A DNA stretch of 64,000 nt from Rariglobus sp967755175 (GCA_967755175.1 CBRAFO010000005.1:29943-93942), one strand, 5' to 3'; positions 31,717 to 41,983 are shown, counted from the stretch's first letter. A program made the numbers and translations. Notes: generated by a model from the letters alone, not told the origin.

Positions 31717-34503
31717 TCAGCCCGTGTTTTTCAAACCGCCCGAGATGCCGTTGATCGTTAACTCAACAACCGCGCGCGTGGATTCATCTTCCGCCTTGGA
31801 GAGTTTGCCCGCACGCAACCGGCGCATCATTTCCACCTGAAGATAATTCAAGGGATCAATGTAGGGATTGCGCAACTGGACCGATTTCAAGAGCACGGGC
31901 TCGCCTGCGAGAAGCTGCTTCTGGCCGGTAATAGCCAGGATCGCCTTCTCGGTCCGCGTAAACTCATCCATGAGGATGGCAAAAATACGGGCGCGAATCG
32001 CCTTGTCCTCGACCAGACCGGCATAGAGCTCGGCGATCCCCATGTCGGCTTTGCGCATGGTGAGCTGGGCGTTGTCGATGAGCGTTTGGAAAAAGGGCCA
32101 TTCCGCATGCAGGGTGCGCAGGAGTTTCTTGCCCTTGGGTCCGCGCTTGAGCACCGCGTCGAGCGCGGAGCCGAGGCCATACCAGCCGGGGAAGTTAAAC
32201 CGGCTCTGCATCCAAGAAAACACCCAAGGGATGGCGCGTAGATCTTCCACACTCGTGGTGTTGCGACGGAAGGTCGGACGTGAACCGAATTTGAGGTTAC
32301 TGATTTCGTCGATCGGCGTGGCTTGCTTCCAAAAGAGGAGGAACTCGGGATCCTTGTGCACGAGTTTCTCGTAAGCGGCGAAACCGGCGGCGCTCATCGT
32401 CTCCATCGCGTCGGTCCAATCGGCGGGCGGCACGAAGGGTTCTTGCGCCGCATGGGAACCAAGGAGAACGCCATAGGCCATCTGCTCGAGAATGCGGTGC
32501 GCGAGATCGGCGTCATGATAACGCGTGGACAACACCTCGCCCTGCTCCGTCACGCGAATGCCGCCGTCGCGCAGGCCAATCGGCTGCGCCAGCATGGCCT
32601 TGGCGGCCGGACCACCACCTCGCGCAATGCTGCCGCCACGTCCGTGGAAAAGCGTGACGCGAACCGCATGTTCGCGGCAGACAGCCGTGATCGTTTCCTG
32701 CGCCTTATAGAGAGCCCAGTTCGCGGTGAGATAACCGCAGTCCTTGTTAGAGTCCGAGTAACCCAGCATGACATGCTGGTGACCGCCGCCGGCCTTGAGC
32801 ACGGGAGCATAAGCGGGATGGGCGAACAACGTGCTGAGGACCTCCGGCGCGCGATTGAGGTCGTCGAGTGTCTCGAACAGCGGAGCGATCGGCAAAGAAG
32901 CCCCCGTGAGTTTCATGAGGTAAACCACCTCCAGCACGTCGGACACCGCATCCGTCATGCTGATGATGTAGATGCCGAGGGCAGCCGGGCCGAATTTCGC
33001 CGCAGTGAGCGAGGCCACACGAAGCGGATCGAGAATGTTGCGCGTTGCGGAGGAGAGCTTGCCGAGCGCCGTTGCTCCCAGCGGTCGCGCCGAGTCGATG
33101 GCGACGGTGAGCAATTCGCGTTTCGCCTCCTCTGATAGTTTGGCGTAATCGGAGCGGTCGAGCAGTTCTCCGACGGCGGTCTCATGCGGACCGGAGTGTT
33201 GGCGCAAATCGAGGTGCGCCGCGTGCAGGCCAAAAATATCGAGCTGGTGACGCAACGACTGCAGGTCGCCATCAGCAAGCAAGGCACCGCGACCCGCGAG
33301 CAGGCTTTCACGAATGGTATCAAAGGTCTCGTGCAGCGTCTCGGCCGGAAGCGCCGGCTCGTCGTCCGCCGTCTCAGGCATGAGAACGGCACCATCAGGT
33401 GCCTCTTTGAGGGCGAGAGCCAGACGCTCACGGAGACCGCCCAGCAGCAGGCGATAGGGTTCGTGCGGGTAACGGTCGCCGAGTTTCTCAACGTAAGCTG
33501 AAAGATGGCGGCCTTCCTTCAGGAGACGGCGCACGGCCGGCGACACCGCATCACGCAAGTCCGAGACTGTGAGCGTGTGCAACAGGTGCGAGACACCGGC
33601 GTGCATTTTCTCGACGGCCAACTGGCGATGCAGCGCGAGAATATCGGCGGTTACGCGAGCGTTGACGTTGGGATTGCCATCGCGGTCGCCACCGATCCAA
33701 GACCCGAATACAAGCCAGCGCGCGGGCGGCGTCACCTCGGGATAATGGAGCTTCAGTGCGCGCTCCATGTCGGCATGCAGGCGAGGGAGCGTCTTATAAA
33801 GCGTGGAGTCGAGATACCAAAGTCCGGTGCGCGCCTCATCGGCGACTTCAGGACGGGCGGTGCGGCTACGGTCGGTGAGCCAGAGCGAAGCGATCTCGCG
33901 TTCCACGCAGGCGGGATCGGCGATCAGCCCGTTCACCTCGGGATGGCTGCGCTGGCGGAGGATTTCAGCGAGACTCTGAAGTTTCGCCAGCAACGTGCGG
34001 CGCTTCGATTCGGTCGGATGCGCAGTGAAGACCAGGTCGATAAAGATTCGGTCAACCAGTTGCTGCATACCAGCGGAGTCGACCCCGCGCTGCTTGAGTT
34101 CAAGCACAGCCGCCTCGATGGATTCACGGATGGGACGGCTTTCAGGAGACTTCGGGTCAGCGGCAAGCCGCGCGGCTCTGCGGCGACGCAGCAGCAAAAT
34201 ACGGAAGTTCTCCTCTGCCAAATTCACCAACTCGAAATAAAGCGTGAACGCCATCGCCTGGTTGAAGGCTTCAGATGGAGTGAGCGCGGTGATCGCCTCG
34301 CGCAGGGCGGGTGCGGCGGCGTGGTCGCCAGCACGACTGGCCTTGGCCAACGTGCGAAGCTGCTCAACGGTCGCCAGCGTCCCGGGACCTTCCAGACGGG
34401 TGATCACCCGGCCCAACGCGGCCCCCAAGGTGCGGATTTCGGTCCGAAGCTGGGCAAGTTCTTTGAGTGCGGTGGAGGAGCGGGAAGCGGAAGAGCGGGC
34501 CAT
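31717..34503 (-). CDS. ppc: Phosphoenolpyruvate carboxylase
   Basis: A 928-residue enzyme that makes oxaloacetate from PEP and bicarbonate and refills the TCA cycle. Catalytic signatures: the His motif in VFTAHPTESKRRTLLAKLQS, GSWIGGDRDGNPNVNARVTA, the second signature HVMLGYSDSNKDCGYLTANW, the glycine loop LFHGRGGSIARGGGPAAKAM and the C-terminal YIDPLNYLQVEMMRRL. The C-terminus ends ELTINGISGGLKNTG, matching the conserved GIAAGMRNTG-type end. The length is normal. It is monocistronic, convergent with lgt and divergent from lptD with a 141-base gap. Confidence 0.97.
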   Translation of the reverse strand: MARSSASRSSTALKELAQLRTEIRTLGAALGRVITRLEGPGTLATVEQLRTLAKASRAGDHAAAPALREAITALTPSEAFNQAMAFTLYFELVNLAEENFRILLLRRRRAARLAADPKSPESRPIRESIEAAVLELKQRGVDSAGMQQLVDRIFIDLVFTAHPTESKRRTLLAKLQSLAEILRQRSHPEVNGLIADPACVEREIASLWLTDRSRTARPEVADEARTGLWYLDSTLYKTLPRLHADMERALKLHYPEVTPPARWLVFGSWIGGDRDGNPNVNARVTADILALHRQLAVEKMHAGVSHLLHTLTVSDLRDAVSPAVRRLLKEGRHLSAYVEKLGDRYPHEPYRLLLGGLRERLALALKEAPDGAVLMPETADDEPALPAETLHETFDTIRESLLAGRGALLADGDLQSLRHQLDIFGLHAAHLDLRQHSGPHETAVGELLDRSDYAKLSEEAKRELLTVAIDSARPLGATALGKLSSATRNILDPLRVASLTAAKFGPAALGIYIISMTDAVSDVLEVVYLMKLTGASLPIAPLFETLDDLNRAPEVLSTLFAHPAYAPVLKAGGGHQHVMLGYSDSNKDCGYLTANWALYKAQETITAVCREHAVRVTLFHGRGGSIARGGGPAAKAMLAQPIGLRDGGIRVTEQGEVLSTRYHDADLAHRILEQMAYGVLLGSHAAQEPFVPPADWTDAMETMSAAGFAAYEKLVHKDPEFLLFWKQATPIDEISNLKFGSRPTFRRNTTSVEDLRAIPWVFSWMQSRFNFPGWYGLGSALDAVLKRGPKGKKLLRTLHAEWPFFQTLIDNAQLTMRKADMGIAELYAGLVEDKAIRARIFAILMDEFTRTEKAILAITGQKQLLAGEPVLLKSVQLRNPYIDPLNYLQVEMMRRLRAGKLSKAEDESTRAVVELTINGISGGLKNTG

Positions 34504-34644
34504 GTGTGGGTTATCGGCGTGGGGCGGGTCGAAACGTTGGAAGGGTTGTCAGGCTCCTGAAAGCGAAAAGTGCGCCAGTCCGCAGGTTTCGGAAACAGTG
34601 GGAGCTTGCTTGCCGCCGCCCAGCCGCCTTATTTGCCCGCCACC

Positions 34645-36756
34645 GTGACCAGACGCTTATTCCCCGTCCTTCTTCTTGCTAGTGCGACCTTCCTGCGCGG
34701 AGCCACTGCCCTCCCTGAAATCACCGCCAGCCGCACCGAGATCACCGAAGCCGGCACGGTATTCACCGGCAATGCCCGTCTGACCTACGACAACGCGCTG
34801 CTGCTCGCCGACCAGATTTCCTACGATCCCAAGAGCCAAGTCGCCCACGCCACCGGTCACGTTTCATTAACGCGAGGCACGCAACGCCTCCTTGCCGACG
34901 AGCTCACCTACAATCTCGAAACGCGCTCCTACACTGCCAAAAACCTGCGCTTCGGTCAGGACCCCCTCTACGTCTCCGGCAGCGGTCTGGATGGCGATCC
35001 CACCAAGGTCGTAATCCACGATACTACCCTCACCTTTTCGGAGCCCGGTTTACTTGCGCCGACTCTGCGCGCGAACAAGGTCACTTACATTCCCGGCAAC
35101 AGTGTTCAGGCCACCAATGCCTACCTCGGCGTAGGCCCGATCCTGCCCATCCCCGTTCCGGTTTATGACCAGTCAGTCAATGACCCGCTGATCTCTCACA
35201 TGCATGCCCGGGTGGGATTCAGTTCACGACTCGGCGGCGAACTCGAACTCGGCTTGCTCGCGCCCTTCACCCGCACCGTTAAACTCGGCGGCGACTTAGA
35301 CATCTACACAAAGCGCGGCGTGATGTTCGGCCCGGCAACCGCCTATAAATTCGACAACGCCGACCAGTCTTTCCACGGCTCGATCCACAGTGGCTTCATC
35401 AGTGACGGGGGTGAACGCGGCACCGATATTCTCGGCGCTCCGATTCCCCGGGACCGCGGTTTCGTCGCATGGGACCATTATCAAACCATCGACGACCACA
35501 TCACCCTCCTCGGCCAGGTTAACTACTGGTCCGATTCCGATGTCCTCCGCGATTTCCGTCCTCGCGAATTTCTCGACGTGCAAACGCCGGATAATTTCGC
35601 GGAAGGTTACTATACCGGCGAAAATTACATCGTCTCTGCCTTCACTCGGTTTCAGCCCAACGACTATCACGTCGTCCAACGCCGACTGCCCGAAATTCGC
35701 TTTGATGGTCTGCCCGTCGAGGCCGGCTCCGGCATCTATCACCGTGTAAACGCCAGCATCGCCTCGCTCTCCGAAGGCTCACCGTCGCCTTCAGTGCCCG
35801 ACCTTTCGGATCCCGTGAACCGCGTTGACACCTACTACGCCCTCACCCGCCCCTTCACCCCCCGCGAATGGCTCTCCATTAAACCGGTGGCCGGCGCACG
35901 CTTCACGTATTATGACCGCGCCCTCGGTGGCCGTGACGATTACACCCGAGTTCTTGGCGAAGTCGGCTTCGACGCCGACCTCCAAGCGAGCTCCACCTAC
36001 GACTACAAGAACGAGCAGTGGAAGATCGATGGCCTCCGCCACTTGGTTAACCCCTACGTCTCCTACCGCGCCATTGGCAACGCCGATCAAGGTCAGGCCT
36101 ACATTCCCCCGATCGATCGCACCGCTTTTTCCACGTATCTTCAACCGCTCGGCCTGGGTGATCGCCGTGACATCGATACCCTCGGTAAAACCAACACCCT
36201 CCGTCTCGGCATGGACAACATTCTCCAGACCCGCGACCCCGCCTACGGTTCGCGCAACCTCGCCGACCTGAACGTCGCGACCGATTGGCGCGTTGATCGT
36301 GACCCAGGCGAGAGTGCATTCTCTTCAATCCAGACCCAGTTCGCCCTTACGCCCGTCAACTGGTTCCGCTTCGATACCTACGCCAACTTCGATCCGAACG
36401 ATGTCAGCGTTCGGGAATTCAACACTGGAGTCACCTTCCGCGACGCAGGCGTCTGGTCTGTGCGCGTCGGCACCGACTTCCTGAAAGCTGATCCTACAGC
36501 CACGTTTCCCGCCGGCGGCGTCGTCGGCCTTCAAGAATACAGCCTCAGCATCAGCTATTTTCTGAACGAGGCCTATGAGGCCTTTACTCATATCCGCTAT
36601 GATACACGCCTCGGTGCCTTCAGCACCCAAACGTTCGGTATCCGACAGAATATCCGTAACCTCTGGTTCATCGAATACGTGCTCACCATGAGCGAAGGCG
36701 ATACACGCTCCGGCTCCACAGGCTTCGGCGTCACCGTTGAGCTCGCCAACTTCTAA
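34645..36756 (+). CDS. lptD: LPS-assembly protein LptD-like (OstA family)
   Basis: About 703 residues from GTG 34645 (VTRRLFPVLLLASATFLRGA), which starts a signal peptide; upstream codons give no signal. The N-terminal OstA/LptA-like beta-jellyroll reads FTGNARLTYDNALLLADQIS, VAHATGHVSLTRGTQRLLAD, LTYNLETRSYTAKNLRF. The C-terminal three-quarters is a large outer-membrane barrel (LptD family), ending in LANF with a terminal aromatic residue. LptD inserts LPS in the outer leaflet with LptE. It is shorter than E. coli LptD (784), mostly within the N-terminal part. It is followed 7 bases later by an rRNA methylase gene. Confidence 0.87.
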   Translation: MTRRLFPVLLLASATFLRGATALPEITASRTEITEAGTVFTGNARLTYDNALLLADQISYDPKSQVAHATGHVSLTRGTQRLLADELTYNLETRSYTAKNLRFGQDPLYVSGSGLDGDPTKVVIHDTTLTFSEPGLLAPTLRANKVTYIPGNSVQATNAYLGVGPILPIPVPVYDQSVNDPLISHMHARVGFSSRLGGELELGLLAPFTRTVKLGGDLDIYTKRGVMFGPATAYKFDNADQSFHGSIHSGFISDGGERGTDILGAPIPRDRGFVAWDHYQTIDDHITLLGQVNYWSDSDVLRDFRPREFLDVQTPDNFAEGYYTGENYIVSAFTRFQPNDYHVVQRRLPEIRFDGLPVEAGSGIYHRVNASIASLSEGSPSPSVPDLSDPVNRVDTYYALTRPFTPREWLSIKPVAGARFTYYDRALGGRDDYTRVLGEVGFDADLQASSTYDYKNEQWKIDGLRHLVNPYVSYRAIGNADQGQAYIPPIDRTAFSTYLQPLGLGDRRDIDTLGKTNTLRLGMDNILQTRDPAYGSRNLADLNVATDWRVDRDPGESAFSSIQTQFALTPVNWFRFDTYANFDPNDVSVREFNTGVTFRDAGVWSVRVGTDFLKADPTATFPAGGVVGLQEYSLSISYFLNEAYEAFTHIRYDTRLGAFSTQTFGIRQNIRNLWFIEYVLTMSEGDTRSGSTGFGVTVELANF

Positions 36757-36763
36757 CCCGGCG

Positions 36764-37945
36764 ATGGACCGCCCCTCGCCCGCCGCCAGCCAAGGCCGCT
36801 GCTTTCTCGCGCTGTTCGCCGCACTGCGTCCGCACGTCGCGTCCGACCGCAATCTCCCCTCTCGCCTGCAGCAACTCCTCGCCCGCGAAAAACGCTTCGG
36901 CAGCCGCGACCGCCGCCTGTATCGAGAACTCCTTTACACCGCGCTTCGCCATCTTCCGTGGATCGACGCACGGTTCGCCACCTCGCCCGACGACGCCGTC
37001 CGCGCGACCGCTTGGCTGGCCTCAGATACGCCTGCCACCCACGCCTTTCGCGCTCATTGGACTGCCGGCTGGCCCGAAGTCCCGGCCACGATCACCGAAA
37101 AAGCCGCCCATCTCGGAGCGGATCCTGCCGCGCTCGTGCCCGCCTGGTTCGCCGAACACGCACCTGCCGCGTGCCAGCCGCCCGCCATCGACGCCCTCCA
37201 CTCCCGCGCCCCCCTTTGGGTCCGATTGCAAACGGACAACCCCGCGCCCGTTCTCGCAGAATTCGAAACCCGCGGCTGGCCTGTGCGCACCTCGACAATC
37301 CTCCCCACAGCCCTCGAAGTGCTCACGGAAGCCGATCTCACCACCTCGGACGCCTACGCGCGTGGACTCATCGAGATTCAAGATCTCGGATCGCAACTCC
37401 TCCTCGCGCAGCTCGACCCGACGCCCTCCGGCCAATGGCTTGATGCCTGCGCAGGTGCTGGCGGGAAAACCCTCCAGCTCGCCCGCCTCATTGGCACCAA
37501 TGGCCGCGTCGACGCCCATGATATCCGCGCCTCCGCCCTCGATGAACTGGGCGCCCGCGCTGCCCGCGCCCGCATTGCCAATATCCGCATCCTCTCCGCA
37601 GCACCCTCCGGTTCCTATGACGGCGTGCTCGTTGATGCCCCATGCAGCGGCACGGGCACTTGGCGTCGTGCTCCGCACCTAAAGTGGTGCACCACTCCGC
37701 AGACGATTGCCACCGCGGCCACGCTGCAACGCGACCTGCTCAACCGCTACTCCGCGCTCGTGCGCCCCGGCGGTCTGCTCGTTTACGCCACCTGCTCCTT
37801 GAGCCATCACGAAAACGACGATGTGGCCGCGGCGTTTCTAGCCGCCCATCCCGAGTTCAGCCCCGCCGGCCCCACCCGCACGATCCTGCCCTCCGACCAC
37901 AATACCGACGGCTACTTTGTCGCTCCGTTCCGTCGGCGCGCCTAG
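36764..37945 (+). CDS. RsmB/NOP-family rRNA m5C methyltransferase
   Basis: A 393-residue SAM-dependent methylase. The N-terminal part is a helical NusB-like region (QQLLAREKRFGSRDRRLYRE). The Rossmann domain has motif I DACAGAGGKTLQLARLIG, motif IV VDAPCSGTGTWRRAPHLKW with one catalytic Cys, and motif VI LVYATCSLSHHENDDVAAAF with the nucleophile Cys. The end, YFVAPFRRRA, fits the family. The target is probably a cytosine in 16S rRNA (C967 in E. coli RsmB), though RsmF-like targets cannot be excluded. ATG 36764 is used; the frame extends upstream into the end of lptD. Confidence 0.9.
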   Translation: MDRPSPAASQGRCFLALFAALRPHVASDRNLPSRLQQLLAREKRFGSRDRRLYRELLYTALRHLPWIDARFATSPDDAVRATAWLASDTPATHAFRAHWTAGWPEVPATITEKAAHLGADPAALVPAWFAEHAPAACQPPAIDALHSRAPLWVRLQTDNPAPVLAEFETRGWPVRTSTILPTALEVLTEADLTTSDAYARGLIEIQDLGSQLLLAQLDPTPSGQWLDACAGAGGKTLQLARLIGTNGRVDAHDIRASALDELGARAARARIANIRILSAAPSGSYDGVLVDAPCSGTGTWRRAPHLKWCTTPQTIATAATLQRDLLNRYSALVRPGGLLVYATCSLSHHENDDVAAAFLAAHPEFSPAGPTRTILPSDHNTDGYFVAPFRRRA

Positions 37946-38113
37946 CACTTCCCCGTTGCCACTCCGGGCGAAAACCTGAATCACTGCATCCCTGCCGCCC
38001 CCTCGCGTTTCATTCATGAAGTGCTTCCTCTCAATCTCACGGCGTTTACCTGCATCGATCTCAACGCACCGCTGCAACGGACTGAGAAATCTCGCGCCAA
38101 TCGCTTTCGCCAC

Positions 38114-38731
38114 ATGAGCGAGCCGTCGTCCATCGAAGCCAGCCATCCGTCCGACGACACCCACCACGCCTACGATGCGCAACTCCTTCGTCGCGCTGGC
38201 GAAGGTGATCAATCAGCCCTCGCCGAGCTTTATGATCGATGGGTTCGCCCCCTTCACGCTCTCGCCTGCAACATTCTCCGCGACCCCGTAGAATCCGAGG
38301 ACATCCTTCACGACGCGTTCGTGACTCTCTGGCAAAAAGCCGCTGACTTCGACGGCTCTCGCGGTCACGCCTTCGCCTGGGCCGCCACGCTCGTGCGCAA
38401 CCGAGCCATCGACCGCCTGCGCTCCCGCGCCCGCCGTTCCGAGCTCCTCAATCAAGCCGCGCCCGCCGACCTCGGTTACGACGAGATCAACAACAGCGGC
38501 CATGGTCATGACTCGGCCGGACACCTCTGGCTCAAAGAAAAAGCCTCCGCTGTCCGCCGTGCGCTTGCCACGCTCCCCAACGACCAAAGCGACGCCCTCC
38601 ACCTCGCGTATTTCGGCGGCCTCACCCAACACGAAATCGCCGAAAAGCTGGCCCAACCGCCGGGCACTGTAAAAGCCCGCATACGTCGTAGCCTGCTCAA
38701 ATTCCGCGACGTCCTCACTCCGCAGTTATGA
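38114..38731 (+). CDS. ECF-type RNA polymerase sigma factor (SigK-like)
   Basis: A 205-residue sigma factor. Region 2 reads LAELYDRWVRPLHALACNIL followed by EDILHDAFVTLWQKAADFDG and FAWAATLVRNRAIDRLRSRA. Region 4 is a helix-turn-helix: LATLPNDQSDALHLAYFGGL, TQHEIAEKLAQPPGTVKARI, RRSLLKFRDVL. It starts at ATG 38114 (MSEPSSIEASHP). Its stop overlaps the anti-sigma start by 4 bases, so the pair is translated together and the anti-sigma holds it inactive until a signal arrives. No target promoters can be named from this window. Confidence 0.93.
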   Translation: MSEPSSIEASHPSDDTHHAYDAQLLRRAGEGDQSALAELYDRWVRPLHALACNILRDPVESEDILHDAFVTLWQKAADFDGSRGHAFAWAATLVRNRAIDRLRSRARRSELLNQAAPADLGYDEINNSGHGHDSAGHLWLKEKASAVRRALATLPNDQSDALHLAYFGGLTQHEIAEKLAQPPGTVKARIRRSLLKFRDVLTPQL

Positions 38732-39567
38732 TCGACGAACGTCACGAAGAACTCGCCGCGCTCTACGCCTTCGACCTCCTCGAAGGTGCGGAACTCTCCG
38801 CGTTCGAAGGGGCGCTCGCCCGCGATTCCGAACTTCGTCGCCAAGTCGCTTCATTGCGCAATGCCGCATCCGATCTCGCCTACGCCGCACCTGCCGTTGC
38901 CGCCCCCTCGCCCAACCTCCGTGCGCGCATCCTCAATTCGGCCGTCCCGGTTACAAGCACTGGCTACATCCTGCCCTTCGCCCTACCTGCCTGGCTCGGC
39001 TGGACGGCTGCAGCCGGCTTTTTCTTCACCGCGATTTTCTTCGCGGGTAAAAGCTTCAACGTCCGCGGCCAACTTCAGTCGGTTCTCGACGCCGAACGCG
39101 TGGCTCGCCTTGAAGCCGGCACGTTAAAAAACCTTCTGGAAGCCGAACGAATTCTTTCACGGGGTCAACTCGACCGCCTCGCCTCTGCCGATCACCTCAT
39201 TGCCGATCTGCGCGTCCAAGCCGACGTATCCCGCCTTAAGATCTCCGCGCTCACGCCACTTGCGGGCAACTCCCCTCAAGCCCGCGCTATCGCGGTGTGG
39301 AACCCAGACAGCCAAGAAGGCGTGTTAGTCGTATCGCAGCTCCCTGCGCTTCAGCCCGACAAAGATTACCAGCTCTGGGTAATCGACCCGCAATATCCCA
39401 TCCCGGTTAATGCCGGTGTGTTCACCGTCAATCTCGCGACCAGCGAAGCCCGCGTAAAATTCAAGCCGGAGAAAAACGTCAAGGCTGCTCAGACCTTCGC
39501 CGTCTCGCTCGAACGTAAAGGCGGCGTCCCGAAAGCCGAAGGTCCGATGGTGTTGATCGGCAACTAA
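38728..39567 (+). CDS. Anti-sigma-K factor (RskA-type)
   Basis: A 279-residue inner-membrane protein. The cytoplasmic N-terminus (HEELAALYAFDLLEGAELSA, FEGALARDSELRRQVASLRN) is the sigma-binding anti-sigma helical domain, without the zinc-binding HxxxCxxC. One membrane helix lies at about residues 85-105 (AWLGWTAAAGFFFTAIFFAG). A coiled-coil stretch follows (ERVARLEAGTLKNLLEAERI), then the periplasmic RskA domain with AIAVWNPDSQEGVLVVSQLP, LQPDKDYQLWVIDPQYPIPV and NAGVFTVNL. RskA proteins are typically released by regulated proteolysis. It is coupled to the ECF sigma gene by an ATGA overlap. Confidence 0.92.
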   Translation: MIDERHEELAALYAFDLLEGAELSAFEGALARDSELRRQVASLRNAASDLAYAAPAVAAPSPNLRARILNSAVPVTSTGYILPFALPAWLGWTAAAGFFFTAIFFAGKSFNVRGQLQSVLDAERVARLEAGTLKNLLEAERILSRGQLDRLASADHLIADLRVQADVSRLKISALTPLAGNSPQARAIAVWNPDSQEGVLVVSQLPALQPDKDYQLWVIDPQYPIPVNAGVFTVNLATSEARVKFKPEKNVKAAQTFAVSLERKGGVPKAEGPMVLIGN

Positions 39568-39597
39568 GGCAGCAGCGCCCGCCGAGATCGAAAGGAT

Positions 39598-39695
39598 CGA
39601 AATGTAGGAGCCTGCTTGCAGGCGATGTTGGATATGCGACGCGCTTAGCGTAATCGAACATCACTCATCGCCTGCTTGCAGGCTCCTACAGTTTC
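39598..39695. repeat. REP-like inverted pair (BIME-like), copy B
   Basis: Same element as copy A: left unit 39598-39626, right unit inverted from 39667 to about 39695, with one extra base near the right end. Both units hold the GCCTGC-TT-GCAGGC palindrome. The 40-base centre contains CTTAGCGTAATCG, matching TTTAACGTAGTCG in copy A, so the whole composite, not just the arms, has been copied. It lies between the anti-sigma gene and the convergent Aas-like gene. Confidence 0.85.
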
Positions 39696-39730
39696 ATTTC
39701 CAGCATCCCCTAGTCCGAGCCCACCCCCGT

Positions 39731-41983
39731 TTATTTCCCGCTGCTTCCCACGGCCGCGGCGGTAGCCAGATCCTTGCACCCCTTCAGGTCGAGTTTGCCA
39801 GTGCCAAGCACGGGGATTTTCTGCACGCGCACCACAACCTTGGGTATCCATAGGTTCGGCACGCCTGCCGCGCCCAGCTTCTCCTTCACACTATCGTCCG
39901 TGACCGCGTCACTGGCGGTGAGTAGCACGAGTTGCTCGCCTTTTCCGGGATCGGGAATGCCCATCACCACGAGGGCGTAGCCGTCCCCCTGATCCAATGC
40001 GAAGGCTTCGATGAGTTTTTGCTCCACCGTGCCGTGCGGAACCATTTCGCCGGCAATCTTGGAAAAACGCGAAATACGCCCCTCGATGAACAGAAACCCA
40101 TCTTCGTCGAAGTGCCCGAGATCGCCGGTAATATACCAGCCGTTGAGGAACACCTCGGCGGTCTTCTTTGGATCATCGAGGTAGCCCTCAAAAAGGTTGG
40201 CACCGCGGAACGCAACCACGCCGGTTTCGCCGGGCGGAAGCACCTCGCGCGTCTCAGGATTGAGCACGCGGGCGGTCATTCCGGCCATCATGCGTCCAAC
40301 CGAGCCGAGACGTTTGCCGAGCTGCTCCGTCGCAGTCGCAGTGGCTGAGATCGGGTCTGGCTGATTGACGTTCGTCCCTGGTGAAGCCTCGGTCATTCCG
40401 TAGCCCTGCATGATCTCCAAGTGGAACTTGTCGCGGAATCCTTCGTAGAGATCCATCGGCAGCTTCTCCGCGCCAGAAACGAGAATCTGCAAGGACTTGA
40501 GGTCGGCCGACTCGGCCTTTTTTAGAATCGGACGCATAAAGGTCGGTGCGCCGACCATCACGCTGACTTCCTCCTCGCGAATCGCATCGATGATTTTCTT
40601 GGTTTCCAGAGGGCTCGGAACCGTGACGGAGCGGCAGCCGCGCAACAGCGGATACCACATGTTCACGGTGAAGCCGAAACTGTGAAAAACCGGCAGGCAG
40701 CTCAACATCACCGAGTCAGGAGGAAAGATGGAGAGCGTCGAAAACTGCCAGCAGTTCGCGAGGATGTTTCGGTGCGTAAGCGGCACGCCCTTCGGCTCAC
40801 CGGAACTTCCGCTCGTAAAGAGCAGGCCCGCCTCGGCCCGGTCGCCGCGTTTCGGCAGTCCAAGCAAAAGGGGTAACACTTGGTTCGGAAGCAGCCACGC
40901 AGCGAGCAACCAAGGAAGTAGTGCCCGTTTGCCGCCGATTTCCTTGATCGTGCCACTCAGATCAAGTGTGCGCTCCGGCCAGGGAAACGCCGCCACCTTG
41001 GCACGCACAGCGTCGGCCGAGATGATCGTCTTCACCCCCGAGATACGCAGGCTCGCTTCGAGTGCCGAACGGCCGGCAGTGAAGTTAAAATTAACCGGCA
41101 CCTTTCCCGCGCAAAGCACTGCGAGGTTGGCAATGCTCGCCCCTGCTCCGGGCGGCAGCACGATGCCGACGCGCGACTCCGGAACCGTCTTGCGAAGATG
41201 CCGTGAAAGCGCGGCGGCGGCGGCGAAGAATTGAGCGGCCCTCAATTCGCGGCGACCCGCCGTGCGATCCACCATCACCAGCCGCTCCGGGCGACGCCCG
41301 AGGCGGCGGACAATCTCGGCTCCCAGATGACGCTTCAATTGCGGTCTCTGCTCAAATGCTTCGCAGCCGAGATCGAGCAACGCCTGCCGCACGGCAGCGG
41401 CATCGGCCTGATCCGCCGGAATCGGTTCGCCCCAAGCCACGCACACGGCGGTGCGCATGATGCGCGGAGATTTGAGCAGATATTTGTTATCAGAAAACGA
41501 AAACAGAGAACCCCAGAGTCCATCGTGCGCAACCGGGACGACCGGCACACCGGCCTTGCGCGCCATCATCTCAAAACCGCGTTGCAGCTTCATCAAATGG
41601 CCGGTGCGAGAGATGCCGCCCTCTGGAAAAATCAAAACCAGCTCACCTGCTTTCAGCGCATGTGAAACCCGGCGAACCGTATCGAGCGCGTTGGACGGCG
41701 AAACCGGAATGGTCCCTGTAAGCTTATAGACAAAACGGAAAAAAACACTGCGACGGGGGAACTCCTCGTGGCCGACAAACCGAATCGGCCGCGGGCAGGC
41801 CAGTTGAAGCGCGAACACGTCAACATACGAAAGGTGGTTCGATACGATGAGCGCCCCACCCTGAGCCGGGACGCGCTCAGCGCCGCGCACACGGACATTA
41901 TAGAGCAGTCGCCCGAGCACCATTGCCGGCCACGCAATAAACCAAGGCGCGTTAGCCCGGGGGAATAAGGGAAGATCAACCAT
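39731..41983 (-). CDS. Aas-like fusion: PlsC acyltransferase + AMP-binding acyl-ACP synthetase
   Basis: A 750-residue two-domain protein. Residues about 20-215 are a PlsC-type acyltransferase: NHLSYVD (the NHx4D box), HEEFPRRSVFFRF, IFPEGGISRTGHLMKLQRGF. Residues about 240-740 are an acyl-adenylating domain: phosphate loop LLFTSGSSGEPKGVPLTHRN, VFHSFGFTVNMWYPLL, EIMQGYGMTEASPG, WYITGDLGHFDEDGFLFIEG, and the C-terminal Lys in IPVLGTGKLDLKG. The arrangement equals E. coli Aas, which re-acylates lyso-phospholipids. Unlike Aas, no MFS LplT partner gene is adjacent. It is monocistronic and convergent with the anti-sigma gene. Confidence 0.92.
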   Translation of the reverse strand: MVDLPLFPRANAPWFIAWPAMVLGRLLYNVRVRGAERVPAQGGALIVSNHLSYVDVFALQLACPRPIRFVGHEEFPRRSVFFRFVYKLTGTIPVSPSNALDTVRRVSHALKAGELVLIFPEGGISRTGHLMKLQRGFEMMARKAGVPVVPVAHDGLWGSLFSFSDNKYLLKSPRIMRTAVCVAWGEPIPADQADAAAVRQALLDLGCEAFEQRPQLKRHLGAEIVRRLGRRPERLVMVDRTAGRRELRAAQFFAAAAALSRHLRKTVPESRVGIVLPPGAGASIANLAVLCAGKVPVNFNFTAGRSALEASLRISGVKTIISADAVRAKVAAFPWPERTLDLSGTIKEIGGKRALLPWLLAAWLLPNQVLPLLLGLPKRGDRAEAGLLFTSGSSGEPKGVPLTHRNILANCWQFSTLSIFPPDSVMLSCLPVFHSFGFTVNMWYPLLRGCRSVTVPSPLETKKIIDAIREEEVSVMVGAPTFMRPILKKAESADLKSLQILVSGAEKLPMDLYEGFRDKFHLEIMQGYGMTEASPGTNVNQPDPISATATATEQLGKRLGSVGRMMAGMTARVLNPETREVLPPGETGVVAFRGANLFEGYLDDPKKTAEVFLNGWYITGDLGHFDEDGFLFIEGRISRFSKIAGEMVPHGTVEQKLIEAFALDQGDGYALVVMGIPDPGKGEQLVLLTASDAVTDDSVKEKLGAAGVPNLWIPKVVVRVQKIPVLGTGKLDLKGCKDLATAAAVGSSGK